Of a stretch of 64,000 nucleotides of DNA, positions 20,468 to 29,518 are shown piece by piece. Position numbers and translations under genes: made by a program. Where the stretch lies: NCBI GenBank assembly GCA_020200135.1, contig JAIVJI010000007.1:64420-128419 (forward strand). The letters are read 5' to 3'. This stretch comes from Acidobacteriota bacterium. GTDB lineage: Bacteria > Acidobacteriota > Blastocatellia > Pyrinomonadales > Pyrinomonadaceae. Within the stretch, counting starts at the first letter, position 1, and every line of letters begins with the position of its first letter. The notes below the pieces were generated by a model. The model worked only from the letters and a program-made list of their open reading frames with translations, did no database searches and was not told the DNA's origin.

Positions 20468-20565
20468 TCAAGGCGGAGCCCGAGCCTTTATACTGACGAC
20501 AGGTTTTTTTGCGTCGCCGGCGCCGCGCCGCGGGCGTCGTCCGTTGGAGAAAGGAAAGACGATTG

Positions 20566-21252
20566 ATGCATCCCACCCCCACGGGAGTCCTGTCTCTCGC
20601 CCTGTGCCTGTGCGCGTTCTGGGCCGCCGCCGCGCCGCCGCGCTCCCTCGCGCAAACACAGGCGGGGCCGCCCCCTCCGCCGCGCCCGACTCCCGCGCAA
20701 AAGGCGCCCGCGCCGCTGCCGCGCAAGGCCGTCGCGGGCGCGCGCGCCGGGCAGGGTTGGCAGCGTTACGAGATCGGCGCGCCGCCCGTGCTCAGCGTCG
20801 ACCTCCCGGCCAAACACGAGGTCGAGACCGAGATGGTGGCGATGGGCGGGAGCCTTTCCGCGCCCGCCTACGTCTACACGGGCGAGACCGCCGACGGCAC
20901 CTACATCGCCTACTTCATCGAGAACCTGCCCCTCGACTCGGCGCGGATGCCCGAGGCCATCAAGAAGCAGTTTTACGACGGCGTGTGGGAGGGGATGGCC
21001 AAGGGGATTAAGAGCGGGATGGAGAAGAACGGCCTCCTCATCGAGCTGGTGACCGGCCAGTCGAAGATGGTCAAGGTCGGCGGGCTCGACGCGCGCGAAC
21101 AGGATTTCACCCTCGGCCCGCTCAAGGGGCGCGCGCGGGTCGTGCTCTCGGGCAACCGCGCGTTCCTCGTCCTCCTGCTGGAACTGGGCGACACCATCTC
21201 GGGCACGGGCCTCGCCTTCCTCGACTCGCTCGAAGTCCGCGCCCCGCGCTAG
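20566..21252 (+). CDS. secreted protein of unknown function
   Basis: The start is placed at ATG 20566 after GAGAAAGGAAAG, which gives a signal peptide (SLALCLCAFWAAAAPPRSLAQ). A Pro-rich linker follows, then a 165-aa domain (WQRYEIGAPPVLSVDLPAKH ... LEVRAP) with the alternating strand-helix pattern of PsbP/Mog1-like exported domains, such as the long helix EAIKKQFYDGVWEGMAKGIK. That fold suggestion is tentative. It lies between the metallopeptidase and dinG, each gap short, on the same strand. Confidence 0.6.
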   Translation: MHPTPTGVLSLALCLCAFWAAAAPPRSLAQTQAGPPPPPRPTPAQKAPAPLPRKAVAGARAGQGWQRYEIGAPPVLSVDLPAKHEVETEMVAMGGSLSAPAYVYTGETADGTYIAYFIENLPLDSARMPEAIKKQFYDGVWEGMAKGIKSGMEKNGLLIELVTGQSKMVKVGGLDAREQDFTLGPLKGRARVVLSGNRAFLVLLLELGDTISGTGLAFLDSLEVRAPR

Positions 21253-21274
21253 GGGCGGCCAGGCGTCAGAACAC

Positions 21275-23290
21275 ATGGAAGAGATTTTCGGCCCCGGCGG
21301 CCTCATCGCCCGCGCGCACCCCGAGTACGAGTTCAGGCCCGGTCAGGTCCAGATGGCCGAGGCCGTGCTGCGCGCGTTCGAGGAGCGGCGCCACCTGCTC
21401 GTCGAGGCGGGGACGGGGACGGGGAAGACGCTGGCCTATCTCGTCCCGGCAATCGCGGCGGCGGCCGCGCGGGGCGGCCGCGTCGTCGTCTCGACGGGGA
21501 CGAAGAACTTGCAGGAGCAGTTGATGGAGAAGGACATCCCCTTCCTCCAGCGCGTGCTCCCGCGAAAGTTCTCGGCCGCCTACATGAAGGGGCGCTCGAA
21601 CTACGTCTGCCTGAACCGCGTCAAGCGCGCCGAGACCTCGCCCATCCTCGACGGGCTCGACGACGTCGACCACTTCGACGCCGTCCGCCGCTGGTCGCGC
21701 GACTCGGCCTCGGGCGACCGCGCCGAACTGACGGAGCTTCCCGAGAACCTCACCTTCTGGCGGCACATCGACGCGCGCTCCGAGATTTGCACCGGCCAGA
21801 AGTGCGCCGACTACGACGCCTGCTACATCACGCGGATGCGCCAGCGCGCCTCGGACGCCGACATCGTCATCGTCAACCACCACCTCTTCTTCGCCGACCT
21901 CGCGCTCCGGGGCGGCGAGTACGGCCAGGTCATCCCGGACTACTCGGCCGTCATCTTCGACGAGGCGCACCAGGTCGAGGACGTGGCGGCCGAATACTTC
22001 GGCGCGCAGGTCTCGAACTTCCAGCTCGAAGACACGCTGCGCGACCTGCAGATGCTCCCCGTCACCGACTCGGGCACGAACCGCGAGCTGACGCGCGCCG
22101 CGAACCGCGTGGCGCGCTTCGCCGAGCAGTTCTGGATGGGCTTCGCGCGCGAGGCGCGCTCGGACGAGGGGCGCTTTCCCTTAGCGCCCGGCACGTTCGC
22201 GCGCAAGGGGCGCAATGGTGAGATAGAGGCCACGCCGCTCGGCGACGCGTACCTCGGCGTGGACGGCGCGCTCGGCCGCCTGGAGACGACGCTCGACGCG
22301 CTGCGCGAGAAGCCGCCCGAGGTCGAGAACCTCGTCCGCCGCATACGCGAGACGCGCTTCAACCTCGAATTCATCGTCGCGGGCGACGACCGGCGCTACG
22401 TCTACTGGGTCGAGCGCCGCGGGCGCGGGACGTTTTTGCGCGCCTCGCCCATCGACGTTTCGACTCTGCTTCAGGACAAGCTCTTCGACCGCGTCGAGAC
22501 GGTCGTGCTCACCTCGGCCACGCTCGCGAGCGCGGGCAGCTTCGACTTCATCAAGCAGCGTCTGGGTCTCGCGCCGGGCGTCGAAGACGAGCGAGAGGCC
22601 GACGGCGGCGGGGCGGGGAAGACCGACGAGCTGGTCGCTTCCTCGGGCTACAACTACGAGGAGCAGGCCGTGCTCTACCTCCCGCCGCGGATGCCCGACC
22701 CGCGCAGCGAGGGCTGGACAGACCGCGCGGCGGCCGAGGTCGTGGAGCTTCTCAACGTCTCGCGCGGCCGCGCCTTCGTCCTCTCGACTTCTTTGAGCGG
22801 GATGCGCGCGCTCTACGACCGCGTCGCGCCCGAGGTCGAGTTCCCGTGCTTCGTGCAGGGGAGCACGGCGAAGGCGGGGCTGTTGGAGAAGTTCCGCGTG
22901 ACGCCGAACGCGGTGCTCTTCGCGACGGCCAGCTTCTGGCAGGGCGTGGACGTGCGCGGCGAGCAGCTCTCGTGCGTCATCATCGACAAGCTGCCGTTCG
23001 CCGTCCCGACCGACCCGGTGGTCGCCGCGCGCCAGCGCTTCATCGAGCAGCAGGGCGGGTCGAGCTTCTACGAGTACAGCGTCCCGCAGGCCATCATCAC
23101 CCTGAAGCAGGGGCTGGGCCGCCTCATCCGCTCGGCCACCGACCGCGGCCTGCTCGCCGTCCTCGACCCGCGCCTGCGCACCGCCTCCTACGGCCGCCTC
23201 TTCCTCCAGAGCCTCCCGCCCTGCCGCGTCACCTCCTCTCTCGCCGAGGCGGCCGCGGTGTTTGAGTCGGACGAGACCCCGGTGAGATAA
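21275..23290 (+). CDS. dinG: DinG/XPD-type ATP-dependent DNA helicase
   Basis: Superfamily 2 helicase with a 4Fe-4S domain. The Walker A is EAGTGTGKT (Lys51), motif II is IFDEAH, and QGVDVRGEQ plus GRLIRS are late helicase motifs. Four cysteines (NYVCLNRVKR, then CTGQKCADYDAC) bind the cluster expected for DinG/XPD enzymes. 671 aa is normal. DinG unwinds D-loops, R-loops and damaged DNA. No LexA box was recognised in the short upstream gap. Confidence 0.93.
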   Translation: MEEIFGPGGLIARAHPEYEFRPGQVQMAEAVLRAFEERRHLLVEAGTGTGKTLAYLVPAIAAAAARGGRVVVSTGTKNLQEQLMEKDIPFLQRVLPRKFSAAYMKGRSNYVCLNRVKRAETSPILDGLDDVDHFDAVRRWSRDSASGDRAELTELPENLTFWRHIDARSEICTGQKCADYDACYITRMRQRASDADIVIVNHHLFFADLALRGGEYGQVIPDYSAVIFDEAHQVEDVAAEYFGAQVSNFQLEDTLRDLQMLPVTDSGTNRELTRAANRVARFAEQFWMGFAREARSDEGRFPLAPGTFARKGRNGEIEATPLGDAYLGVDGALGRLETTLDALREKPPEVENLVRRIRETRFNLEFIVAGDDRRYVYWVERRGRGTFLRASPIDVSTLLQDKLFDRVETVVLTSATLASAGSFDFIKQRLGLAPGVEDEREADGGGAGKTDELVASSGYNYEEQAVLYLPPRMPDPRSEGWTDRAAAEVVELLNVSRGRAFVLSTSLSGMRALYDRVAPEVEFPCFVQGSTAKAGLLEKFRVTPNAVLFATASFWQGVDVRGEQLSCVIIDKLPFAVPTDPVVAARQRFIEQQGGSSFYEYSVPQAIITLKQGLGRLIRSATDRGLLAVLDPRLRTASYGRLFLQSLPPCRVTSSLAEAAAVFESDETPVR

Positions 23291-23327
23291 TCCGAAAAAC
23301 CAGAGCAGAGGCGGAAGCGAGACGAGG

Positions 23328-23711
23328 ATGGCCGGACAATTCGAGGTGATGATCGAGCGGAACTTTTCGAGCGCGCACCAGTTGCGCGGCTACAAGGGGA
23401 AGTGCGAGAACCTGCACGGGCATAATTATAAGATCGAGATTTACGCGCGCGGGAGCGAGCTGGACAACATCGGCCTGCTGGTGGATTTCGGCGAGCTGAA
23501 GGAGGCGGCCGACGAGGTCGTCGCCTACCTCGACCACCGCAACATCAACGAGCTGCCGCCCTTCGACGAGGAGCTCAACCCGTCGGCCGAGAACCTGGCC
23601 CGCTACATCCTCGAACGCGTCTCCTCCCGCGTCGGCGACGAGCGCGTCCGCGTCTACAAAGTCCGCTGCTTCGAGACGCCCACGAGCGTCGCCACGTATC
23701 AGGTCGAATAG
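23328..23711 (+). CDS. queD: 6-carboxytetrahydropterin synthase QueD
   Basis: A 127-aa member of the 6-pyruvoyl-tetrahydropterin synthase fold. Zinc ligands are His17 (SSAHQL), His30 and His32 (LHGHNY), and Cys26 is the catalytic cysteine of KGKCENLHGH. The C-terminal CFETPTSVATYQ has the substrate-binding Glu. QueD makes 6-carboxy-tetrahydropterin for queuosine and other deazapurines. No queC or queE is adjacent. A bidirectional terminator follows. Confidence 0.92.
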   Translation: MAGQFEVMIERNFSSAHQLRGYKGKCENLHGHNYKIEIYARGSELDNIGLLVDFGELKEAADEVVAYLDHRNINELPPFDEELNPSAENLARYILERVSSRVGDERVRVYKVRCFETPTSVATYQVE

Positions 23712-23781
23712 TCTGGAGTCTGGAGTCAGAAATAAGAAAAGCCCGGTTCGCAATGACCGGGCTTTTGCTTTGACTCCAGAC
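23711..23781. terminator. bidirectional terminator with heptamer-repeat arms
   Basis: The core hairpin aaaagcccggt...accgggctttt (23737-23766) is a classic two-way terminator between convergent queD and the NtrC-type regulator. Its outer arms, gtctggagtctggagtc and gactccagac, extend the stem and are tandem 7-bp units (gtctgga gtctgga). Confidence 0.9.
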
Positions 23782-23783
23782 TT

Positions 23784-25178
23784 TTAAGAAGCCGTGAGCG
23801 CGGGGATGTCTATCTTGTACTTCTTGATCTTGGAGTAGAGCCGGGGGCGATAGATGCCCAGGAGGTTCGCCGCCGCCTGCTTGTTGCCGCCGGTGCGCTG
23901 GAGCGTGCGCTCGATGACGAACTTCTCTATCTCTTCGAGCGTCATGTTGGGCGGCACGTCCCAGTTCGCGCCCGCCGCGTTCTTCTCGGGCAGCGAGCCG
24001 TTGTCGAACGGCAAGTCGACCGGCTCGATCTTGTTGCTCTTGGCGAGCAGCACGGCGCGCTCCAGGACGTTCTGCAGCTCGCGCACGTTGCCCGGCCACG
24101 TGTGCGAGAAGAGACGCTGGTAGGCCGTCTGCGAGATGCCGCTGATCGAGCGCTGGTACTTGCGCGCGTACATCTTGAGGAAGTGTTCGGCGAGGAGCTG
24201 GATGTCCTCCGAGCGCTCGCGCAGGGGGGGCACGTGAATCGTGATGGTCGAGATGCGGTAGAAGAGGTCGTCGCGCAAAGCCCCGTCGCGGATGGCGTCG
24301 GCCGGCAGGCGGTTCGTCGAGGTGATGAGCCGGAAGTCGACGGGGTAGGTCCTCTCCGACCCGAGCTTGCGGTAGCTGCGCTCCTGGAGCACGCGCAAAA
24401 GTTTCGGCTGAAGCTCGACCGGCATCTCGGCGATCTCGTCGAGGAGGAGCGAGCCCTGCTCGGCGTGCTGGATGAGGCCGTCCTTGTCGGCGTGCGCGCC
24501 GGTGAAGGCGCCCTTGGTGTGGCCGAACAGCTCCGACTCGATGAGCTCCTTCGGGAGCGCCGCGCAGTTGACCTTGATGAAGGGCTTCTTCGCGCGGAGA
24601 GAGTTGTAGTGGATGGCGTTGGCGATCAGCTCCTTGCCCGTCCCCGACTCGCCGACGATGAGGACGTTGGCGTCCGACTTCGCCACCGACTCGATGGTCT
24701 CGTAGATGGTCTGCATCTCCTTCGACGAGCCGATGATGTTGAAGTACTCGGTGCGCGTCGCCAGGCGCTGGCGCATCGTCGTCGTCTGCTCGACCAGGTC
24801 GCGGCGCTCCAGCGCCTTCTCCACGAGCGGCAGCAGCACCTCGAAGTCGAACGGCTTTTCCAGGAACCAGAAGGCCCCGGCCTTCGTCGCCTCGACCGCG
24901 CGCTCGACCGTCCCGTAGCCGGTCATTACGATGACCTCGGTCGTGGGGTGCGTGTCCTTGACGTGGCGGAGCACGTCCACGCCGTTCATGTCCTTGTCGG
25001 GCAGCTGGAGGTCGCAGACGACCAGGTGGTGACCGCTCCCGTCGAACAGCTCGACGGCCTGCGCGCCGTTCGAGGCCGTGTCCACCGTGAAGCCCTCCTC
25101 GGCGAGGTTCTGCTTGAGCGAGTCGGTCATCATCGGCTCGTCGTCGACCACCAGAATGCGTACTTCCTTACGTTCCAC
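23784..25178 (-). CDS. NtrC-family sigma54-dependent response regulator
   Basis: Receiver domain (1-120) with phospho-acceptor Asp56 in VVCDLQLP, AAA+ sigma54-interaction domain with Walker A GESGTGKE and the sigma54-contact loop GAFTGA, and a C-terminal Fis-type helix-turn-helix (TGGNKQAAANLLGIYRPRLY). The 464-aa length is normal. It activates sigma54 promoters when phosphorylated. The miniature kinase gene 107 bp upstream on the same strand is its likely partner, though that protein lacks a recognisable ATP lid. Confidence 0.93.
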   Translation of the reverse strand: MERKEVRILVVDDEPMMTDSLKQNLAEEGFTVDTASNGAQAVELFDGSGHHLVVCDLQLPDKDMNGVDVLRHVKDTHPTTEVIVMTGYGTVERAVEATKAGAFWFLEKPFDFEVLLPLVEKALERRDLVEQTTTMRQRLATRTEYFNIIGSSKEMQTIYETIESVAKSDANVLIVGESGTGKELIANAIHYNSLRAKKPFIKVNCAALPKELIESELFGHTKGAFTGAHADKDGLIQHAEQGSLLLDEIAEMPVELQPKLLRVLQERSYRKLGSERTYPVDFRLITSTNRLPADAIRDGALRDDLFYRISTITIHVPPLRERSEDIQLLAEHFLKMYARKYQRSISGISQTAYQRLFSHTWPGNVRELQNVLERAVLLAKSNKIEPVDLPFDNGSLPEKNAAGANWDVPPNMTLEEIEKFVIERTLQRTGGNKQAAANLLGIYRPRLYSKIKKYKIDIPALTAS

Positions 25179-25285
25179 TTCGTCTCCCCCTCTTGAAAGG
25201 ATGAAATCGGAACGATGAACGTCGAACTGTCGGGAAGAGCGGTTCAGTTCAGAGTCCAGCGCTCAAAATTCAGCGTTCTTATAAA

Positions 25286-25720
25286 TCAGTCTTCTCGTAG
25301 CGGCAGCCGCGCACGGATGCGGCCGCCCTCGTGCGAGACTTCGCCCCCGTGGGCGCGTACAATCCTGGCCGCGAGCGCCATCCGCAAACCGGTCGCGGTC
25401 TCGAACGGCGCGCCCTCGGCCGCGTCCGCCAGAAGGCGCGCCAGGTCGGTGCCGGGCTGCCGGCGCAGCTCGACCGAGCGCCCGTAGCGGACGAGGACGT
25501 TCATGTCCGCGGCGGCGCGCTCCAGCCCCGAGATGAGCTTGGACACGGTCTCCTGCTCGTCCTCGGGCCGCCCGGCCTTCTCCAGACGCTTGCGCAGGAA
25601 CGTGGCATAGAGTTTGAGACCGTTCAACTGATTTTTGAGGTCGTGAACGATCTGCACGGACGCGCTCCCGAGGTCGCGCAGGGTCTCGGCGTCCTGTAAT
25701 TCAGTTTTTAAAGGCTTCAT
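25286..25720 (-). CDS. miniature histidine kinase, ATP-binding core incomplete
   Basis: A 144-aa protein with a phospho-acceptor helix (ASVQIVHDLKNQLNGLKLYA, His in HDLKN) and a C-terminal fragment of a GHKL ATPase: TGLRMALAARIVRAHGGEV matches the G2 box and final helix. The N box (NxxxNA) and the G1 box (DxGxG) between them are absent, so the ATP site is not formed as read. It could be a phosphotransfer/decoy protein, a conserved short kinase, or an in-frame deletion of about 60-80 residues. It precedes the NtrC gene. Confidence 0.7.
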   Translation of the reverse strand: MKPLKTELQDAETLRDLGSASVQIVHDLKNQLNGLKLYATFLRKRLEKAGRPEDEQETVSKLISGLERAAADMNVLVRYGRSVELRRQPGTDLARLLADAAEGAPFETATGLRMALAARIVRAHGGEVSHEGGRIRARLPLRED

Positions 25721-25935
25721 GCCGCCTGTCCGGGCTTCCGCCGGGAAGAGATTAGTGTGACGGAAGCCGCCGGGTGTGCCGGGGCCATGTACTTATTTAA
25801 CCCAAGTCCCGTTGTTTTTTGTGTCGCGTTTCGATGCGCATCTTAACAAAAAACTTGAGTGTTTGCTAGTCGTACGTGCGGGTGGATTTTGTGGGAGTTA
25901 TTTCGCTAAACGGGGAGCAGGAGGCACGGGGCGGC

Positions 25936-26322
25936 ATGGACGAACAGGCAGGGGGGCGGCCGACCGTGCTGGTGGTCGAAGACTTCGAGGACAACCGCTT
26001 TATGATGAGGCGGCTGCTCGAAATGAGCGGCTACCGCGTGGTCGAGGCGGTCAACGGCAACCAGGCCGTCGAGTCGGCAGCCACCGAAAGCCCCGACATC
26101 ATTCTGATGGATTTGAGCCTGCCGCAGCTCGACGGGCTGGCCGCGACGCGCCGCATCCGCGCGCGTGAGGGCGCGCGCAAAGTCCCCATCGTCGCCGTCT
26201 CCGCGCACGACTCTGCCGACTTTCATGCCGAGGCGCTCGCCGCCGGCTGCAACGAGTACGTCACCAAGCCCATCGACTTCGACCAGCTCGTCCATCTGCT
26301 CGACCGGCTGACGGCGAAGTAG
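25936..26322 (+). CDS. single-domain response regulator
   Basis: The start is taken at ATG 25936 with CAGGAGG upstream, rather than the track's GTG at 25876. The 128-aa receiver domain has the acidic pocket VVEDFEDN, phospho-acceptor Asp59 (IILMDLSLPQLDG), Ser/Thr switch in VAVSAHD and Lys in YVTKPID. There is no output domain, so it acts by protein contact, as CheY/DivK types do. The upstream region is AT-rich and holds an 8-bp inverted repeat gttttttg/caaaaaac (25814-25854). Confidence 0.9.
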   Translation: MDEQAGGRPTVLVVEDFEDNRFMMRRLLEMSGYRVVEAVNGNQAVESAATESPDIILMDLSLPQLDGLAATRRIRAREGARKVPIVAVSAHDSADFHAEALAAGCNEYVTKPIDFDQLVHLLDRLTAK

Positions 26323-26557
26323 CCGCCGCCGCCGCTTCGGCGCCCGCCCCGCGTCGGTCGTTGGCCGTTGATTAACTCGGGCGGCCGCGATAATCCGGGG
26401 GGCGCGAGACTTCAGGTATCACTTCAAGCGGACGCTTCGTGAACACAAAAGTCGGACGCTTAAGCCTAATTTCGGACGGTCTGAAGCGAGGGTTCTTAAG
26501 CTCAAAACCCGGCGCCGGACGCCGCCGGCCGACGCCCGTGCGCTGAGCGCTTCACAC

Positions 26558-27058
26558 ATGCCCCGACGGTTCTCGTCACTCTTCCGCCAGAGCCTCGACC
26601 ACTTGACGCGCGCGTGGGTGGACGAAGTCTACGCCGACCGGCGCACGGACCTCGCCACGCTGCTCACTTTCCGCGAGCTGGTCGAGCACGTCCCCGACCT
26701 CTTCGACGAGCTGGCCTACCTGCTCGACGAGCGCGCCGACGAGGAGGAGATTTGCGAGGGGGCGCGCCGTCTTCGCGGGTACGCGCAGACGCGGTTTCAG
26801 CAGGGCGCGCTGATAGACGAAGTGGCACGCGAGTTGATGCTTTTGAGGGATACATTGTGCGAGTTTCTTTGGCGGGAGGTTCCCGTCGGCCCTGACGAGG
26901 GGGCTTCGGGTCTGCACGACGCGCTCCGGCGCTCGTGGCTTTTTTTCGACGAGCTGATCGCGCAGGCGATACTCGTCTACGCGGTGAGTCTGCGCCCCGT
27001 GATCCCGACGCGCGGGTCGGTCTGGCCGCCGCCGCCGCGCAGGCGGCGCGGGCAGTAA
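26558..27058 (+). CDS. RsbRD N-terminal-like sensory protein
   Basis: A 166-aa all-helical protein (SLDHLTRAWVDEVYADRRTD ... TFRELVEHVPDLFDELAYLL ... GALIDEVARELMLLRDTLCEF) matching the RsbRD N-terminal domain pattern found before STAS or kinase modules. No output domain is present. It is encoded 23 bp before a sensor kinase and may feed into it. The C-terminus is a short Pro/Arg tail. The 235-bp gap before it contains three loosely spaced cggacg(c/g)t boxes but no gene. Confidence 0.7.
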   Translation: MPRRFSSLFRQSLDHLTRAWVDEVYADRRTDLATLLTFRELVEHVPDLFDELAYLLDERADEEEICEGARRLRGYAQTRFQQGALIDEVARELMLLRDTLCEFLWREVPVGPDEGASGLHDALRRSWLFFDELIAQAILVYAVSLRPVIPTRGSVWPPPPRRRRGQ

Positions 27059-27081
27059 ACATCGTGCGGGAAGGTGGACGG

Positions 27082-29484
27082 ATGAGGAGGGGGAAGAGGA
27101 AACGCAGCGCGCTCGACGTTCGCACCAGGCTTCTGCTGATGCTGGCGGTGCTGTCTCTGCCGCTGCTCATCGTGGGGCTCTACCAGCTCTACAGCTACCG
27201 CAAGAGTCTGAGCGACCAGTCGGCGGCCATCGCGCGCACGGAGGCCGAGGCCGCGGCCGGCGCGCTCGAATCGTGGATCGAGTCGCACCCGGCGCAGGCC
27301 GCCGACCCGCACGCGCTGACGCAGGCGGAGGCGCGCGAGCTGTTCGGGCGACTCACGCGTCGCGCGCGGCCGGGCACGCAGGCGGCCGTCGCCGTCTACA
27401 ACCCGGAGGGACGCGCCGTCTCGCTGCGCGTGGGCGCACCCGCGCCCGTGCCCGCGGAGCTTCCGGGGCGCGCGGGGCCGGAGCCCTGGAGCGACGGGGT
27501 GAACCGCGTCACGTTCGTCACGCGGACTCAGCCTTCTGGGTGGAGCGTGGCCGCGGGCGTGCCCGCGCCGGACGGGACGCCGGGCGGGCGCTCTCTGCTG
27601 CTGCTCGCGGCGGCGTGGATGCTGACGCTCACCGCCTCCTTCCTGCTCGCGGTCTGGGCCGTCGGGCGCTTCACGCGACCCATCAGGAGCCTCGTCACTT
27701 CCGCCACGGCGCTCGGCGAGGGGCGTTTGCACGAGCGCGCGCGGGTCGAGACCGACGACGAGGTCGGCACGCTCGCCGAGAGCTTCAACGCGATGGCCGT
27801 GAGCCTCGAATCGAAGTTCGAGGCGGTTAAGCTCCAGAGCGCGTTCATCGGCGAGGTGCTCGACAGCCTGCCGCTCTGCGTCGTCGTGCTCGACGCGAAG
27901 CTCTTCGTGCGCAAGGTCAACGCGGCGTTCGCGCGCGTGACGGGGCGGCCGGCCTCCGAGCTGACGGGTCGCGGGCTCTACGACGCGGCCGCCGGGCTCT
28001 CGGTGCTGCGCGACGTGGTCGAGGACGTGCGGCGCACACGGCGCGCGTTCGTCAACTACGGCCAGCCGCTCAGGCTCGCGGCCGCCGATGAAGAGGGCGG
28101 CGGCGCCGGGAACGTCGGGGGGCCGAAAGAGTCGGAAGGGGACGCGCAGAAGTTCTGGGACGTGACGGTCTGGCCCGTGACGGAACAAACCGAGGGGCGC
28201 GGCGATCTAATCCTCATCCTCTCGGAGGTGTCGAAGCGCGTGCGCGCCGAGCGTCTGGCGACCGCCGCCTTCGCCGCCGAGAAGTCGCGCGCGGCCGAGC
28301 TGGCGAGCGTCATCAACCAGATGGACGAGGGCGTCGTCATCGTCGACCGCGAGGGGCGCTACCGCCTGAACCGCGCGGCGGCGCGCGTCTTCGGCCGGCG
28401 CGAGGGCGAGTTCGAGGGCGGCGTCAAGGCGCTCGTCGTCGACATGACCTTGCGGGACACGGACGGGCGCGTGCTGGCCGCCGAGGAGACGCCGATCTGC
28501 CGCGCGCTCTCGCGGGGCGAGCACGTCTCGGCCGAGCAGTACAAGGTCATCCGCGGCGAGGGCGAGGAGCGCGTGCTCTCCGTGAGCGCGACGCCTTTGC
28601 GGGGCGAAGGGGGGCGCGCCGAGGGCGTCGTCGCCGTCTTCCGCGACACCACCGAGGGAGTGCGCAAGCACGAGGAGCTGCTCGCCGCCTACGGGCGCCT
28701 GCGCGAGCACGACCGTCTGAAGTCGGCCTTCGTCGCCAACATGAGCCACGAGCTGCGGACGCCCCTGAACGTCATCATCGGGCTGTGCCAGCTCCTCTCG
28801 CGCGACCCGGCGCAGCCGCTCGCGCCGCTCCAGGCCGACGCGGTCGGGCGGATGGAGCGCAACGGGCGCGCGCTGCTGGAGATGGTCAACGACATGCTCG
28901 ACTACTCGCGGCTTGAGTCCGGGCGCTCGGCGCTCTGTATCGAGCGGCTCGAGGCCGGCGAGGTCATCCGTTTCGTGGCGAACGGCTTCGAGCAGGAGGC
29001 GCGCGAGAAGAACATCGAGCTGCGCGTCGAAGTCTCGCCGGAGGTCGGCGTGGTGAGCACCGACCGGCGGAAGCTGACGCAGGTCATGACGTGTCTGGTC
29101 TCGAACGCCTTGAAGTTCACCTCCGCCGGGAGCGTCTCGGTGTCGGCGGGCGCCGAAGGGGCGGAGCGCTGGTATATTGAGGTGACGGACACGGGGATTG
29201 GGATGTCGAGCGACGCGCTGGCCTACATCTTCGACGGGTTCCGACAGGTGGACGACCGCCTGACGCGCTCTTACAACGGCGTCGGTCTGGGGCTCGCCAT
29301 CACGCGCCGCATCGTCGAGCTGCTCGGCGGCGAGATAAAGGTCGAGAGCCGGCAGAACGAGGGCAGCCGCTTCCGCATCATCTGGCCGCGCGAGGCGCAC
29401 CCGCGCACCGGCACCGGCTCGCTCGTCGCGCCGCCCGCGCCGCAGACCGAAGGCGCACAGCCGCGCCGCCTGCGCGCCGTCTGA
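27082..29484 (+). CDS. membrane histidine kinase with HAMP and PAS domains
   Basis: The start was moved to ATG 27082 after GGAAGG. Order: TM1 (LLLMLAVLSLPLLIVGLYQL), an extracytoplasmic domain of about 155 aa, TM2 (LLLLAAAWMLTLTASFLLAV), HAMP, two PAS domains (about 260-360 and 410-530), HisKA with NMSHELRTPLN (His556), and HATPase_c with the N box in CLVSNALKFT and EVTDTGIGMSSDAL. 800 aa. It autophosphorylates in response to an unknown signal. The RsbRD_N protein is directly upstream; no cognate regulator is adjacent. Confidence 0.9.
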   Translation: MRRGKRKRSALDVRTRLLLMLAVLSLPLLIVGLYQLYSYRKSLSDQSAAIARTEAEAAAGALESWIESHPAQAADPHALTQAEARELFGRLTRRARPGTQAAVAVYNPEGRAVSLRVGAPAPVPAELPGRAGPEPWSDGVNRVTFVTRTQPSGWSVAAGVPAPDGTPGGRSLLLLAAAWMLTLTASFLLAVWAVGRFTRPIRSLVTSATALGEGRLHERARVETDDEVGTLAESFNAMAVSLESKFEAVKLQSAFIGEVLDSLPLCVVVLDAKLFVRKVNAAFARVTGRPASELTGRGLYDAAAGLSVLRDVVEDVRRTRRAFVNYGQPLRLAAADEEGGGAGNVGGPKESEGDAQKFWDVTVWPVTEQTEGRGDLILILSEVSKRVRAERLATAAFAAEKSRAAELASVINQMDEGVVIVDREGRYRLNRAAARVFGRREGEFEGGVKALVVDMTLRDTDGRVLAAEETPICRALSRGEHVSAEQYKVIRGEGEERVLSVSATPLRGEGGRAEGVVAVFRDTTEGVRKHEELLAAYGRLREHDRLKSAFVANMSHELRTPLNVIIGLCQLLSRDPAQPLAPLQADAVGRMERNGRALLEMVNDMLDYSRLESGRSALCIERLEAGEVIRFVANGFEQEAREKNIELRVEVSPEVGVVSTDRRKLTQVMTCLVSNALKFTSAGSVSVSAGAEGAERWYIEVTDTGIGMSSDALAYIFDGFRQVDDRLTRSYNGVGLGLAITRRIVELLGGEIKVESRQNEGSRFRIIWPREAHPRTGTGSLVAPPAPQTEGAQPRRLRAV

Positions 29485-29518
29485 CCGTAAACAAATTTTC
29501 GGAGGAGTCTGACCGGCC

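Noticed and set aside
24102-25196. Long plus-strand ORF (364 aa) opposite the NtrC gene
   Set aside because: It is the antisense of a well-supported AAA+ regulator and has the biased composition typical of GC-rich shadow frames. The same holds for 36434-37885 and 37924-39204.
26401-26490. Three cggacg boxes before the RsbRD_N gene
   Set aside because: Spacing is irregular (24 and 20 bp) and the motif is short for this base composition, so a binding array is not supported.
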